From: Hymenobacter ruricola
GTDB lineage: Bacteria > Bacteroidota > Bacteroidia > Cytophagales > Hymenobacteraceae
NCBI RefSeq assembly: GCF_015694525.1
Contig: NZ_JADQDM010000015.1
Coordinates: 1 to 64,000 of the forward strand
DNA: 64,000 nucleotides
Reading direction: 5' to 3'
A model generated the notes under the pieces. It was not told the origin of the DNA, did not search any database, and saw only the letters and a program-made list of their open reading frames with translations. Below, piece after piece: positions 1 through 8,047 of this stretch. Each line of letters starts with the position of its first letter. Within the stretch, counting starts at the first letter, position 1. Made by a program: the position numbers and the translations under genes.

Positions 1-2
1 CC

Positions 3-176
3 GTGCAGGTGCGCGACGCGCTGGGCCGCGCCGTGAGGCCGGAGCAGCGCCTGACGGTGGCGCCCGACGGCACCGGGGCCGCCCGCCTGCCCCTGGCCGG
101 GCTGGCGCCCGGCGTGTATGCCGTGCGCGTGCAAGTGGCCGGCACGTCTTTCACCAAAAAGCTGGTGGTGGAGTAG
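3..176 (+). CDS. C-terminal end of a secreted protein with a T9SS type A sorting domain (partial)
   Basis: Only the last 57 residues are inside the window; the frame is open from the left edge and ends with TAG. The piece reads as the typical beta-sandwich tail: a VxVRDALGR strand, a [15 protein letters not shown] strand, and a final FTKKLVVE. Proteins with this tail are exported by Sec and then carried across the outer membrane by the type IX secretion system, where the tail is usually cleaved off. The cargo domain lies upstream of the window and cannot be named. A second gene with such a tail is the phosphatase at 57736-59841. Confidence 0.85.
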
Positions 177-214
177 GCCTGGGGCAGCGTGCCCGCAGGA
201 CGTAAAAAACCACA

Positions 215-320
215 GAACGTCCTACTGAGCGCAGCCGAAGCATCTCGCGGGTGGTAGTAATCCAATCGTCAGGAATACCATTGCACGCGAGATGCTTCGG
301 CTGCGCTCAGTAGGACGTTC
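215..320. repeat. Long hairpin element, family A copy 1
   Basis: Arms 215-249 and 286-320 are perfect reverse complements of 35 bp around a 36-bp loop. The core contains GAGCGCAGCCGAAGCATCT. It separates two convergent genes. No T-tract follows either arm, so it does not look like an ordinary intrinsic terminator. Confidence 0.85.
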
Positions 321-359
321 TATTGTTATAGGCCTGTTCTGACGCCGCCGGGCTACGGC

Positions 360-1055
360 TTAGGCCTGGGGCGGCGAGCCCGCGGGGCCCTGGTCGCCGC
401 CCTTGCCTTTGCCCTTGCTGCCTTTGCCCTTGCTGCCCTTGCCGCCGCTGCTGCCCACGCGGCGGGCGCGCTTGTAGGCGTCGTAGAGGGGGCGGTTGAG
501 GAAGCGAAAGACTTCCATGGGCTTGTCGAGCTCGTAGACTTGCTGCATGAGGTCGGCCAGCAGGTCTTCGGCCGATTGATTGCCCTCGCTGCGTTGGTCG
601 ATGAGGCTGGCCGTGCTGCGCACGGTGCCGGCAAAGGCCGTGTGCAGGCCCCGCATCTGGGCCAGCACGGCCTTGCTCAGGCCGTAGGGGGCCAGCGCGG
701 CGGCGCGGGCGTCGGCGGCGGCAAAGAGGTCCCGGCTCACGTCGCGCAGCTCTTCGGGCTTCATTTTGTCGAGCTGGCGGGCGCTGAGGGTGGCGTGGGC
801 CAGCAGGGCGGTGTCGTGGGTTTTGGTGGCGATGCTGCGCAACGGGCCCAGCAGGGCCGGCAGCACGGCCAGCAGGTCGGCGCGGGCGGTGGTGGCCTGC
901 TCGGTCACGGGCTTGGTGTTGACGGGGGTGCCGCCCACGGCCGCGGTGAGCAGGGCGTAGGCCGGGGCGATGTCGGCGGCTTCGGCGGCGGCCACCTCGC
1001 TGGCGCCAATGGCTTCGCCGTTGTCGTCGATGAATTTGACCAGCACCGTGGTCAT
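360..1055 (-). CDS. Predicted all-helical protein of unknown function, downstream of 21-bp array 1
   Basis: 231 residues beginning MTTVLVKFIDD. After a short beta-like start the sequence is rich in Ala, Leu and charged residues and should be a helical bundle. Near the C-terminus is FRFLNRPLYDAYKRARRV, then a Gly/Ser/Lys tail (repeated GSKGKG) that could bind nucleic acid. The ATG at 1055 was chosen; an in-frame ATG at 1085 (MDAPQEK) is possible. The frame stays open far upstream through the repeat array at 1199-1414, but that extension is low-complexity and probably untranslated. Length, helical make-up and the YxAYK-like C-terminal segment resemble the protein at 32771-33490, which also has a 21-bp array upstream. 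Function unknown. Confidence 0.75.
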   Translation of the reverse strand: MTTVLVKFIDDNGEAIGASEVAAAEAADIAPAYALLTAAVGGTPVNTKPVTEQATTARADLLAVLPALLGPLRSIATKTHDTALLAHATLSARQLDKMKPEELRDVSRDLFAAADARAAALAPYGLSKAVLAQMRGLHTAFAGTVRSTASLIDQRSEGNQSAEDLLADLMQQVYELDKPMEVFRFLNRPLYDAYKRARRVGSSGGKGSKGKGSKGKGKGGDQGPAGSPPQA

Positions 1056-1198
1056 GGCGTATTGTTTTTCCTGGGGGGCATCCATACAAACAAAAGAAAG
1101 AGGTGGCGTCGGCCGGCCTGGCGCTTCCAGGCGGCGCACAAGTGTACTGATTTTCCGGCACTTTCCACCTAGGCTTGCAAAAAGCACGCAGACCCGGC

Positions 1199-1422
1199 TT
1201 CGGACGCTCACGACCCAGCTTCGGACACTCACGACCCGGCTTCGGATGCTCACGACCGCGCTTCGGACACCTGCGACCGGGTTTCGGACGCTCACGACCG
1301 GGTTTCGGACGCTTGCGACCCGACTTCGGACGCTTACGACTCGGCTTCGGACGCTCACGACCGGGCTTCGGACGCTTGCGACCGGGCTTCGGACGGCTCG
1401 GGCTAGGTTTCGGACGTATCGT
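1199..1422. repeat. 21-bp phased repeat array 1 (11 units of TTCGGA-N15)
   Basis: On the + strand TTCGGA starts at 1199, 1220, 1241, 1262, 1283, 1304, 1325, 1346, 1367, 1388 and 1409: eleven copies exactly 21 bp apart. The 15-bp spacers are similar (for example CGCTCACGACCGGGC) but vary. The array fills the intergenic space between the divergent genes 360-1055 and 1513-3291. Twenty-one bp is two turns of B-DNA, so every hexamer faces the same side of the helix. A similar array with TCCGGA is at 33576-33833. Confidence 0.9.
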
Positions 1423-1512
1423 AGCCGCGCGCTGGTCCGGCGTCCCGTTCGTTCCGCCGCGCCCAACCCTTTGCCTCCGCGCGCGGTTTCTTCCCGACCT
1501 TTGCCCCCACTT

Positions 1513-3291
1513 ATGGACCCCACCACTTCCGCCACCAAAACCGGCCAGGTCTTCGACTGGGCCGTGCTGCGCCGCCTGCTGGCCTACGTGCGCCCCTACC
1601 GGCGCGTGTTCATCGGCCTCATTGTGCTCACCATCGCCACGGCGGTGCTGGGCACGCTGCGCCCCTTCCTCATCCAGCGCATGGTCGACGTGAGCATCGA
1701 GCAGGGCGACATGCAGGGACTGAACTTCATGTTTCTCTTGCTGCTGGTGTTGCTGGTGGCCCACGCCGGCGTGAGCTATTTGCAGACGTACTACGGCGGC
1801 TGGCTGGGCCAGTACATCGTGCGCGACATCCGCACCGACCTCTACCGCCACCTGCTCGGCCTCAAGCTCAGCTTCTTCGACCGCACCCCCATCGGCGTGC
1901 TCGTGACGCGCAACATCTCGGACGTGGAAACCCTGTCCGATGTGTTCAGCGAGGGCTTGGCGGCCATGGTGGGCGACATCCTGCAGCTGCTCTTCATCAT
2001 GGCCTTCATGTTTTGGATAGACTGGCGGCTGACGCTGGTGAGCCTGTCGGTGATTCCGCCGCTGCTGTTCAGCACCTACGTGTTCAAGGAGAAAATCAAG
2101 GGCTCGTTTCAGGACGTGCGCACGGCCGTGGCCAAGCTTAATAGCTTCGTGCAGGAACACCTCACGGGCATGAACGTGGTCCAGATTTTCAACAACGAGG
2201 AGCGCGAGTTCCGCAAGTTTGAGCAGATAAACAAGGAGCATACCGACGCCAATATCCGCTCGGTGCTCTACTACAGCATTTATTTCCCGGTAGCGGAGGT
2301 GCTGGCTGCCATCGGCGTCGGTTTGCTGGTGTGGTACGCGGCCCAGGGCCAGATTGAGGGCACCATCTCAAAGGGCGCGCTCATTGCCTTCATCATGTAC
2401 AACGCGCTGTTCTTCCGCCCCATCCGCCAGATTGCCGACCGCTTCAACACCTTGCAGCTGGGCCTCGTCAGCACCGAGCGCCTGCTCAAGCTGCTCGACA
2501 ACCAAGACATCATCGCCACCACCGGCACCTACGCCCCGGCCGAAATCCGGGGCGACGTGGAGTTCAAGCACGTCCGGTTTGCCTATAATGAGCCCGAGTG
2601 GGTGCTCAAAGACATCAGCTTCCACGTGAAGCCCGGCCAGACCATTGCCTTTGTGGGCGCCACCGGCGCGGGCAAAACCAGCATCATCAACCTGCTGAGC
2701 CGCTTTTACGACATCCAGGAAGGCAGCATCTGCATCGATGGCCGCGACCTGCGCGAGTACGACCTGAGCCTGCTACGCCGCCAAATCGGGGTGGTGCTGC
2801 AGGATGTGTTCCTGTTCGCCGGCTCCATCCGCGACAACATCACGCTGGGCAACAAAACCATTACCGACGCGCAAATCTGGGAAGCGGCCGACCTTGTGGG
2901 GGCGCGCCGCTTCATCGAGCGCCTGCCCGACGGCCTCGGCTACCCCGTGATGGAGCGCGGCGCCACGCTCTCGGTGGGCCAGCGCCAGCTCATCAGCTTC
3001 GTGCGGGCCATGGTGTACCAGCCCCGCGTCATCGTGCTCGACGAAGCCACCTCCTCCGTCGATTCCGAAACCGAAGAGCTCATCCAGTCGGCCATCGAAA
3101 AGCTCATGCAGGGCCGCACCTCGCTCGTCATCGCCCACCGCCTGAGTACCATCCAGAAAGCCGACAACATCATCGTGCTCGACAAGGGCGAAATCAAAGA
3201 AACCGGCACCCACGAGGAGCTGCTGCGCATCGAAGGCGGCTACTATGCCCAGCTGTACCGCATGCAGTACGTGGTGGCGAACGAGTCGTAA
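1513..3291 (+). CDS. ABC exporter half-transporter, MdlB type (permease fused to ATPase)
   Basis: 592 residues: six membrane helices in about the first 320, then an ATPase domain. Walker A GATGAGKT lies near residue 381, the signature is LSVGQ near 486 rather than LSGGQ, and Walker B is VIVLDEAT with the catalytic Glu present. The LSVGQRQL form is typical of MdlB/YheH-type subunits, which usually pair with an MdlA-type partner; a candidate is at 9052-10836. It probably exports lipids or hydrophobic drugs across the inner membrane. Start chosen at MDPTTSATK; the frame is open further upstream through the repeat array, but that part is not ABC-like. Possible alternative: a homodimer of MsbA type. 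Confidence 0.92.
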   Translation: MDPTTSATKTGQVFDWAVLRRLLAYVRPYRRVFIGLIVLTIATAVLGTLRPFLIQRMVDVSIEQGDMQGLNFMFLLLLVLLVAHAGVSYLQTYYGGWLGQYIVRDIRTDLYRHLLGLKLSFFDRTPIGVLVTRNISDVETLSDVFSEGLAAMVGDILQLLFIMAFMFWIDWRLTLVSLSVIPPLLFSTYVFKEKIKGSFQDVRTAVAKLNSFVQEHLTGMNVVQIFNNEEREFRKFEQINKEHTDANIRSVLYYSIYFPVAEVLAAIGVGLLVWYAAQGQIEGTISKGALIAFIMYNALFFRPIRQIADRFNTLQLGLVSTERLLKLLDNQDIIATTGTYAPAEIRGDVEFKHVRFAYNEPEWVLKDISFHVKPGQTIAFVGATGAGKTSIINLLSRFYDIQEGSICIDGRDLREYDLSLLRRQIGVVLQDVFLFAGSIRDNITLGNKTITDAQIWEAADLVGARRFIERLPDGLGYPVMERGATLSVGQRQLISFVRAMVYQPRVIVLDEATSSVDSETEELIQSAIEKLMQGRTSLVIAHRLSTIQKADNIIVLDKGEIKETGTHEELLRIEGGYYAQLYRMQYVVANES

Positions 3292-3308
3292 CCCCTGCGC
3301 AAAACCAC

Positions 3309-3406
3309 CGTCATGCAGAGCGGAGCGAAGCATCTCTACCTCGATAGTAATTCTCTCGATTGAGTTAGTATCAAGGTAAAGATGCTTCGCTCCGCTCTGC
3401 ATGACG
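3309..3406. repeat. Long hairpin element, family A copy 2
   Basis: Two arms of about 33 bp, nearly perfect reverse complements, beginning CGTCATGCAGAGCGGAGCG and ending in the mirror image. Core GGAGCGAAGCATCT. It lies between two genes on the + strand. The arms match copy 4 (10922-11010) closely. Confidence 0.85.
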
Positions 3407-3428
3407 GCCTATTATCCACCCAGATACC

Positions 3429-3950
3429 ATGACCCGTTACCTTTTTCTGGCCATCATCCTGCTCACCCTCCTGGCGGCCGGCACCTACGCCTACCTCGGC
3501 GGCACCCGCAGCCCCCAAATAGCCCTCGAAACCAGCGCGGCGCCGCTCTACCTGGCCGGCCAGCCCTACCACGGCGCCGTAACGGGCGACGCCTTCGGCC
3601 GCCTGTTTCGCCAGGCCAAAGACGCCCAGGCCCGCCTCGGCGGCGACCTCGCCAACCTCTACCTCAACGACCCCGAGACGGCCCACGACACCATCACGGC
3701 CTTCATCGGCCTGGCCGTGGCCGACACCGCCCGGCCCCTGCCAGCTGGCTTCCGCTACCGCTTTGTGCCGGCCGGGCAGCGCGTGGTGGCCGCCCGCCTG
3801 CAGGGCGTGAGCTACCTGCTGGCCCCCAACAAGCTCTACCCCGCTGCCCTCGACGCCATCAAAAACCAGAAACTCACCCAGCGCGGCAATTTCTACCTGG
3901 AGCGCTTCGGGGCCAACGATGCCTCCGAAGTCTGGATTGGGGTGAAGTAG
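3429..3950 (+). CDS. Membrane-anchored protein resembling GyrI-like effector-binding domains
   Basis: 173 residues. Residues 4-24 form one membrane segment or uncleaved signal anchor (LFLAIILLTLLAAGTYAYL). The rest should lie outside the inner membrane. The pattern NLYLNDPETAHDT, then FIGLAVADT, then LPAGFRYRFVPAGQRVV, resembles the GyrI-like or AraC effector-binding fold, in which an 'xxYxxDP' strand and a 'GxxxP' strand frame a ligand pocket. This assignment rests on the pattern only. The next gene (3957-4673) is convergent, with only 6 bp between the stops. Confidence 0.7.
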   Translation: MTRYLFLAIILLTLLAAGTYAYLGGTRSPQIALETSAAPLYLAGQPYHGAVTGDAFGRLFRQAKDAQARLGGDLANLYLNDPETAHDTITAFIGLAVADTARPLPAGFRYRFVPAGQRVVAARLQGVSYLLAPNKLYPAALDAIKNQKLTQRGNFYLERFGANDASEVWIGVK

Positions 3951-3956
3951 CCCGGC

Positions 3957-4673
3957 CTACTTCCGGCGGGGTGGGGCGTCGGGCAGCGAGACGCCCAGGC
4001 TCAATGTGTAGGCCGAAAACTGGTTGAACGTACCAAAGGAAGCCCCGCCGTTCCACTGCCGGTAGCCGCCGCGCAGGGTCAGCCAGGGCGCGTTTTTGCT
4101 TTTCAGCTTGTAGGTGGCGGCCAGCCCCACCTCGCTGACGGGCGCCGCGGTCATCGCAATGCGCTCGGCATGGGTGCAGCCGCAGCCCCCGCCTTTCACC
4201 GACACCTGCCGGGCGTTGTCGTAGAGGTTGGCGCCGCCCAGGCCGGCCCCGGCCTGCACCGCCAGCCGCCAGCGGGTGTTGTCCTTCAGCAGCAGGTTGG
4301 TGCTAAAGGTGACGCTGTAGAGCATTACCCGGGGCTGGGCGGCGCCGGCGTACACCTCGGCCGGGGCGCTGGCCACCGGCATTTCCGCCGTTAGCGTGCC
4401 GCGCAGCCCCGCGCTCCAGCGGGGCCCCACCCAGTAATACCCTTCCAGGTCGAAGCCCGCGTAGGGCGTGCCCCGGCGGTCAGTGGCGCCTAGCAGGCCC
4501 GCGTAGCCGGCCCAGCGGCCCGGCACCAGCGGCTTGTCCACCGCGCAGGAGTCGCGCTTCTGATGGCAGCTGTGGTAAAAAGCCGGCGAATAAAACGCAT
4601 GGCATTGGGCCCGCGCGCGGGGCGCTCCAAGAGCGGCGCCCAGCAGCGCCAGTAGCGTAAATGTGGTTTTCAT
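3957..4673 (-). CDS. Secreted protein, probable outer-membrane beta-barrel
   Basis: 238 residues with a signal peptide (MKTTFTLLALLGAALGAPRARAQ). The mature part alternates hydrophobic and polar residues in many short strands (YAGFDLEGYYWVGPRWSAGL, PWLTLRGGYRQW, YTLSLGVSL), as expected for a small outer-membrane barrel. Three cysteine-rich spots (QCHAFYSPAFYHSCHQKRD, DSCAVD and GGGCGCTH) are unusual for such barrels and could bind metal or form disulfides. Function unknown. The neighbour at 4786-5505 is also a predicted barrel, but the two share no clear sequence. Confidence 0.75.
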   Translation of the reverse strand: MKTTFTLLALLGAALGAPRARAQCHAFYSPAFYHSCHQKRDSCAVDKPLVPGRWAGYAGLLGATDRRGTPYAGFDLEGYYWVGPRWSAGLRGTLTAEMPVASAPAEVYAGAAQPRVMLYSVTFSTNLLLKDNTRWRLAVQAGAGLGGANLYDNARQVSVKGGGCGCTHAERIAMTAAPVSEVGLAATYKLKSKNAPWLTLRGGYRQWNGGASFGTFNQFSAYTLSLGVSLPDAPPRRK

Positions 4674-4785
4674 GGGCTCTGGGGTAAATGATTTCCTGAA
4701 AATACGATTTAAAATGATTTTCTGAACTCATAAAAAAGCTCTGGCTGCTTTCGCAGCCAAGACTCTGCGCCAAGGCCCGGATTCC

Positions 4786-5505
4786 CTATTCGCGGCCGAA
4801 ATAGTACGTGCCGCCGAACTGCAACTGGCTGAAGCCGAAGGTGGCGCCGAAAGTACTCGTTTCAGACTGGTGTCCGGCCGGCGTTACAATGTTGAGGCCA
4901 GTAGGGAAATTGTAATCGAACTGGCTATAGCCGAGCGAACCAATAGAAGCGCTGAGGCCAAGTTTCGCGATGGGAAAAAATACGATAGCAGGCGTGACGC
5001 TAGCATAGATGCCGGAGCCCTTTAGTTCGAGTACGGTCGTGCCGTTGCCCCCATTATCGTACCCATACGCGTTGGACTTCTGATAGCCCGCGCTCAATGT
5101 GCCTAATATGCCAAATTGCGCACTCAGCAGTTTATAGTATTGAAAGTACGGGCCTATTTGCAACGTTATAGTAGCGGGAAGCGCTTCCCGTGGTGGGCTC
5201 GGGGCGGAAGTAGTGGATACATCCTTAGATGCCTGATAGCCAAGATTAACCCCGACCGCTATATTGTCAGCAATGAAGTACCCCACTACTGGCGAAAAAA
5301 TAAAGCGCGTATTTGTCGTTTCAAATGAATATGTGGTTGTGGAGATGGGAATGGTGTTGACATTATTGGAGGTATTGGTCGTATTTGTAGTAGTGCGGCT
5401 GTAGCCCACACTGCCACCCAGCGAAACAGTGCCGGCCTCGATGCTTTGGCCCCATGCCGCTTGGATGCTGGCAGCTAACAGGACAAGGAACCCTATTTTT
5501 TTCAT
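4786..5505 (-). CDS. Outer-membrane beta-barrel protein
   Basis: 239 residues. A signal peptide (MKKIGFLVLLAASIQAAWGQ) is followed by a barrel: VSLGGSVGYSRTTT, FIFSPVVGYFIADNIAVGVN, FFPIAKLGLSASIGSLGY and a final QLQFGGTYYFGRE strand ending near the C-terminus, as in OmpA/OmpW-like barrels. Start taken at 5505 because a TACCTTTT box ends four bases upstream, suggesting a leaderless transcript. A longer frame upstream is not signal-peptide-like. The gene is less GC-rich than its neighbours and uses many ATA, TTA and AGT-type codons, which may mean later acquisition. Confidence 0.82.
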   Translation of the reverse strand: MKKIGFLVLLAASIQAAWGQSIEAGTVSLGGSVGYSRTTTNTTNTSNNVNTIPISTTTYSFETTNTRFIFSPVVGYFIADNIAVGVNLGYQASKDVSTTSAPSPPREALPATITLQIGPYFQYYKLLSAQFGILGTLSAGYQKSNAYGYDNGGNGTTVLELKGSGIYASVTPAIVFFPIAKLGLSASIGSLGYSQFDYNFPTGLNIVTPAGHQSETSTFGATFGFSQLQFGGTYYFGRE

Positions 5506-5755
5506 GCGAAAAAGGTAGAAAATCGGTGATGCTATAAAAGTACAGCCTGTTGCACCGGCTAATCGGGCCCTCTCTTTATTTCTCCGTATTAAAACGGAGC
5601 CGCACGTACGCATCTGCCGAACAAGTACTGAATTCCGCCGCAACGGCCGCCCAAACAGAAACCCTGCCCGGCGCAGGCAGTACAGCTTGAAGTCCTGCCG
5701 GACTTTCGAAAAGAAAATGCTTTTTTTCCAGAGCCGGCTCTTTCCACATTTATTT

Positions 5756-5764
5756 AAAGGAGGT
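5756..5764 (+). promoter_or_regulatory. Strong Shine-Dalgarno site (AAAGGAGGT)
   Basis: AAAGGAGGT lies five bases before the ATG at 5769. Such full matches to the 16S tail are rare among the other genes here, many of which have no visible ribosome-binding site, as is common in Bacteroidota. It fixes the start of the alcohol dehydrogenase. Confidence 0.85.
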
Positions 5765-5768
5765 CACC

Positions 5769-6926
5769 ATGCTAGCAATGGAATTCAGGGGTCCCAAAAG
5801 GGTCCGCGCCGTTCAAAAACCCATGCCCACCATCATGCATCCCGAGGATGCTATTGTGAAGGTGCTGCGCTCGTGCATCTGCGGGTCCGACCTGCACCTG
5901 TACAACGGCAACGTGCCGGACACCCGCGTCGGCACGACGTTCGGGCACGAGTTCATCGGCGAAATCGTGGAAGTCGGTGCCGAGGTGACCGAAGTAAAAG
6001 TGGGCGACCGCGTGATGGTGCCCTTCAACATTGCCTGCGGCCGCTGCATCTTCTGCAAGGAAGGCATGTACGGCAACTGCCACGAATCCAACTCCGAAGC
6101 CACGGCCGTGGGCGGCATTTTCGGCTACTCGCACACCGCCGGCGGCCACAACGGCGGCCAGGCCGAGTACGTGCGGGTGCCCTACGCCAACTTCGGCCCC
6201 ACCATCATCCCGCCCACCATGGACCTAGATGATGCCGTGATGCTTACCGACGTGACGCCCACCGGCTACCAGGCCGCCGAAATGGCCGGCATTCAGAAGG
6301 GCGATACGGTGGTAGTATTCGGCGCTGGCCCCGTGGGCATCATGGCGGCGCGCTGCAGCTGGCTGTTCGGCGCGGGCCGCGTCATCATCATCGACCAATA
6401 CGACTACCGCCTGGAGTTTGCCAAGAACTTTGCCAAGTGCGAAGCCTATAACTTCCGCACCGACATGGACGACCCGGTCGAGTTCATCAAAAAGCAAACC
6501 GACTGGATTGGGGCCGACGCCTGCATCGACGCCGTGGGCGCCGAAGCCGCCGGCAACGCCATGCAAACCATCACCGGCCGCAAAACGCTGTTGCAGGCCG
6601 GCTCGGCCACGGCCGTGCACTGGGCCATCAACTCGGTGCGCAAGGGCGGCGTGGTGTCCATCGTGGGCGTGTACGGCCCGACGGACAACCTCGTGCCCAT
6701 CGGCAACGTGCTCAACAAAGGCCTCACCGTGCGGGCCAACCAGGCCTCGGTGAAGCGCCACCTGCCCCGCCTCATCGACCACGTCATGAACGGCATCCTC
6801 AAGCCCAGCCTGCTGCTCACGCACCGCATTCCGCTGGAAGAAGTGGCCGACGGCTACCGCATTTTCTCGGCCAAGCTTGACAATTGCATCAAGCCCGTGC
6901 TCATCCCCCCCACCGCCAACAGCTAA
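5769..6926 (+). CDS. Zinc-dependent alcohol dehydrogenase (formaldehyde dehydrogenase-like)
   Basis: 385 residues of the medium-chain dehydrogenase family. Catalytic zinc ligands are expected at the Cys of CICGSDLH (near 38) and the His of GHEF (near 60). The structural zinc lobe is CGRCIFCKEGMYGNC (about 85-100). The NAD-binding motif GAGPVG is near residue 185. The insertion after the zinc lobe and the C-terminal RHLPRL segment fit the glutathione-independent formaldehyde dehydrogenase-like group often annotated as stress or aldehyde enzymes. The substrate cannot be told from sequence. It is followed after 12 bases by 6939-7472, almost certainly in one transcript. Confidence 0.9.
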   Translation: MLAMEFRGPKRVRAVQKPMPTIMHPEDAIVKVLRSCICGSDLHLYNGNVPDTRVGTTFGHEFIGEIVEVGAEVTEVKVGDRVMVPFNIACGRCIFCKEGMYGNCHESNSEATAVGGIFGYSHTAGGHNGGQAEYVRVPYANFGPTIIPPTMDLDDAVMLTDVTPTGYQAAEMAGIQKGDTVVVFGAGPVGIMAARCSWLFGAGRVIIIDQYDYRLEFAKNFAKCEAYNFRTDMDDPVEFIKKQTDWIGADACIDAVGAEAAGNAMQTITGRKTLLQAGSATAVHWAINSVRKGGVVSIVGVYGPTDNLVPIGNVLNKGLTVRANQASVKRHLPRLIDHVMNGILKPSLLLTHRIPLEEVADGYRIFSAKLDNCIKPVLIPPTANS

Positions 6927-6938
6927 GGCCCCGCTATC

Positions 6939-7472
6939 ATGGAAAAAACCGCCCAAGACTTCGCTCACATCCCCGGCTGGGGCATCGATAACGACCCTCG
7001 CAACGAGCCCACCTATCCCATGCGCCAGCGCAACGGCCAGGAGCACGAGGGCTACACCTGGCAACGGCCGGAGCAACAAGTGCCCGACCGCGAAATCCTG
7101 CACTCCACCGAGCGGCCCAATCTGGCCGCCGTCACCGGCAACTCCCCGGCGCCTTCCGGCCTGAGCGGCATGATTCGGCGCTTCGCCTTCAAGTACAGCG
7201 AAAACGAGTACCTGCACTGGCTGCCCCTGCTCATGGCCGACAAAGTGAACGTGGTGGAAGGCATCATTGAAGACCTAACCCACGGCACCGTGCCCAACAT
7301 CTGGGCCGAAAAAGGCTACCCCGCCGAGTGGAAGCACGACAAAAAGGGCATGATTGTGAAGCTGGCTACCTTCGCGGCCGTGGTGGGCGGTGGCATCTTC
7401 CTGCTCACCCGCAAAGGCGACAAGCCGCGCCGCCGGGAGCTAGGCCGCCGTTACGCTTCGGCCAGCCGCTAG
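6939..7472 (+). CDS. Small membrane-anchored protein co-transcribed with the zinc dehydrogenase
   Basis: 177 residues, family not recognised. The first two thirds are soluble and polar (PGWGIDNDPRNEPTYPM, DREILHSTERPNLAAVTG). A central helical part (RRFAFKYSENEYLHWLPLLMADKVNVVEGI) is followed by one membrane helix near residues 145-162 (LATFAAVVGGGIFLL) and a basic tail RKGDKPRRRELGRRYASASR. The membrane helix with a positive tail implies the tail is cytoplasmic. Tight spacing behind the dehydrogenase suggests a shared role, perhaps anchoring or stress response. Confidence 0.8.
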   Translation: MEKTAQDFAHIPGWGIDNDPRNEPTYPMRQRNGQEHEGYTWQRPEQQVPDREILHSTERPNLAAVTGNSPAPSGLSGMIRRFAFKYSENEYLHWLPLLMADKVNVVEGIIEDLTHGTVPNIWAEKGYPAEWKHDKKGMIVKLATFAAVVGGGIFLLTRKGDKPRRRELGRRYASASR

Positions 7473-7496
7473 CGGGTAGCCAAGCGGTTTTTGGAA

Positions 7497-7590
7497 GAAC
7501 GTCATGCTGAGCTTGTCGAAGCATCTCGCGTGCTATGGTAATCATTTACTAAAGCGCGCGAGATGCTTCGACAAGTTCAGCATGACGTTC
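7497..7590. repeat. Long hairpin element, family A copy 3
   Basis: Inverted repeat with arms of about 38 bp beginning GAACGTCATGCTGAGCTTG; core CTTGTCGAAGCATCTCGCG. The arms differ from each other at only one or two positions. It shares the CTTGTCGAAGCATCT subtype with copy 8 (51733-51827), 44 kb away. Confidence 0.85.
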
Positions 7591-7623
7591 GATTACAAAC
7601 CCATATTAATCTGCTTAAAAGCC

Positions 7624-7659
7624 AAAAGGCCCGCTGAACTTCTGTTCAGCGGGCCTTTT
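7624..7659 (-). terminator. Terminator downstream of tRNA-Pro(CGG)
   Basis: A perfect 16-bp stem, AAAAGGCCCGCTGAAC (7624-7639) against 7644-7659, with loop TTCT. Read on the minus strand it ends in TTTT and lies 16 bp behind the tRNA gene at 7675-7748. Confidence 0.85.
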
Positions 7660-7674
7660 CAGTTTGTTTTCGAG

Positions 7675-7748
7675 TCGGGGTGGCAGGATTCGAACCTACG
7701 GCCTCGTCGTCCCGAACGACGCGCGCTACCGGGCTGCGCTACACCCCG
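7675..7748 (-). tRNA. tRNA-Pro (anticodon CGG)
   Basis: Read on the minus strand the gene starts CGGGGTGTAGCGCAGCCCGG. The seven-base acceptor stem CGGGGTG pairs with CACCCCG, followed by discriminator A. The anticodon arm is CGTCG-TTCGGGA-CGACG, giving anticodon CGG for proline codon CCG. The T arm holds GGTTCGAATCC. CCA is not encoded, so it must be added enzymatically. Confidence 0.95.
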
Positions 7749-7797
7749 AAAGCCGGCCGATGGGGCGACCGGTTTTCTAGTTTCCAATTTGCGGCCG

Positions 7798-7832
7798 AAA
7801 AAAGCCCCCGAACCCGAAAGTTCGGAGGCTTT
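7798..7832 (-). terminator. Terminator downstream of tRNA-Pro(GGG)
   Basis: Stem 7801-7813 against 7820-7832 with one mismatch; on the minus strand the stem runs into a T6 tract (A-run 7798-7803 on the + strand). It sits between the two tRNA genes, so they are probably separate transcripts. Confidence 0.8.
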
Positions 7833-7851
7833 GTGAGCGGCTGCTCTTCCG

Positions 7852-7925
7852 TCGGAGTGGCAGGATTCGAACCTACGACCTCCAGCACCCCATGCTGGCG
7901 CGATACCAGGCTACGCTACACCCCG
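7852..7925 (-). tRNA. tRNA-Pro (anticodon GGG)
   Basis: Minus strand, starting CGGGGTGTAGCGTAGCCTGG. The acceptor stem pairs with CACTCCG with one G-T pair, discriminator A. The anticodon arm CCAGC-ATGGGGT-GCTGG gives anticodon GGG for codon CCC. The T arm is GGTTCGAATCC and CCA is not encoded. It is clearly a duplicate-derived sister of the tRNA-Pro at 7675-7748, differing mainly in the anticodon stem. Confidence 0.95.
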
Positions 7926-8047
7926 ATTGGTAATTGGAGCGACAAAGGTAAGACTTTTTTTGAGAGCGGTGCAAGCCGCGCCCAAAGAAAGTTTCGTAAA
8001 TAATGCCTCGGCGGTTATTGCCGCCGCCATCTAGAAGCTCTGTGCCC

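Noticed and set aside
1199..1422. CRISPR array
   Set aside because: Units are 21 bp with only six conserved bases, spacers resemble each other, and no cas gene is present in the window.
970..1512. N-terminal extension of the ABC exporter through the repeat array
   Set aside because: The extension is low-complexity arginine-rich sequence unlike any exporter; the family starts near 1513.
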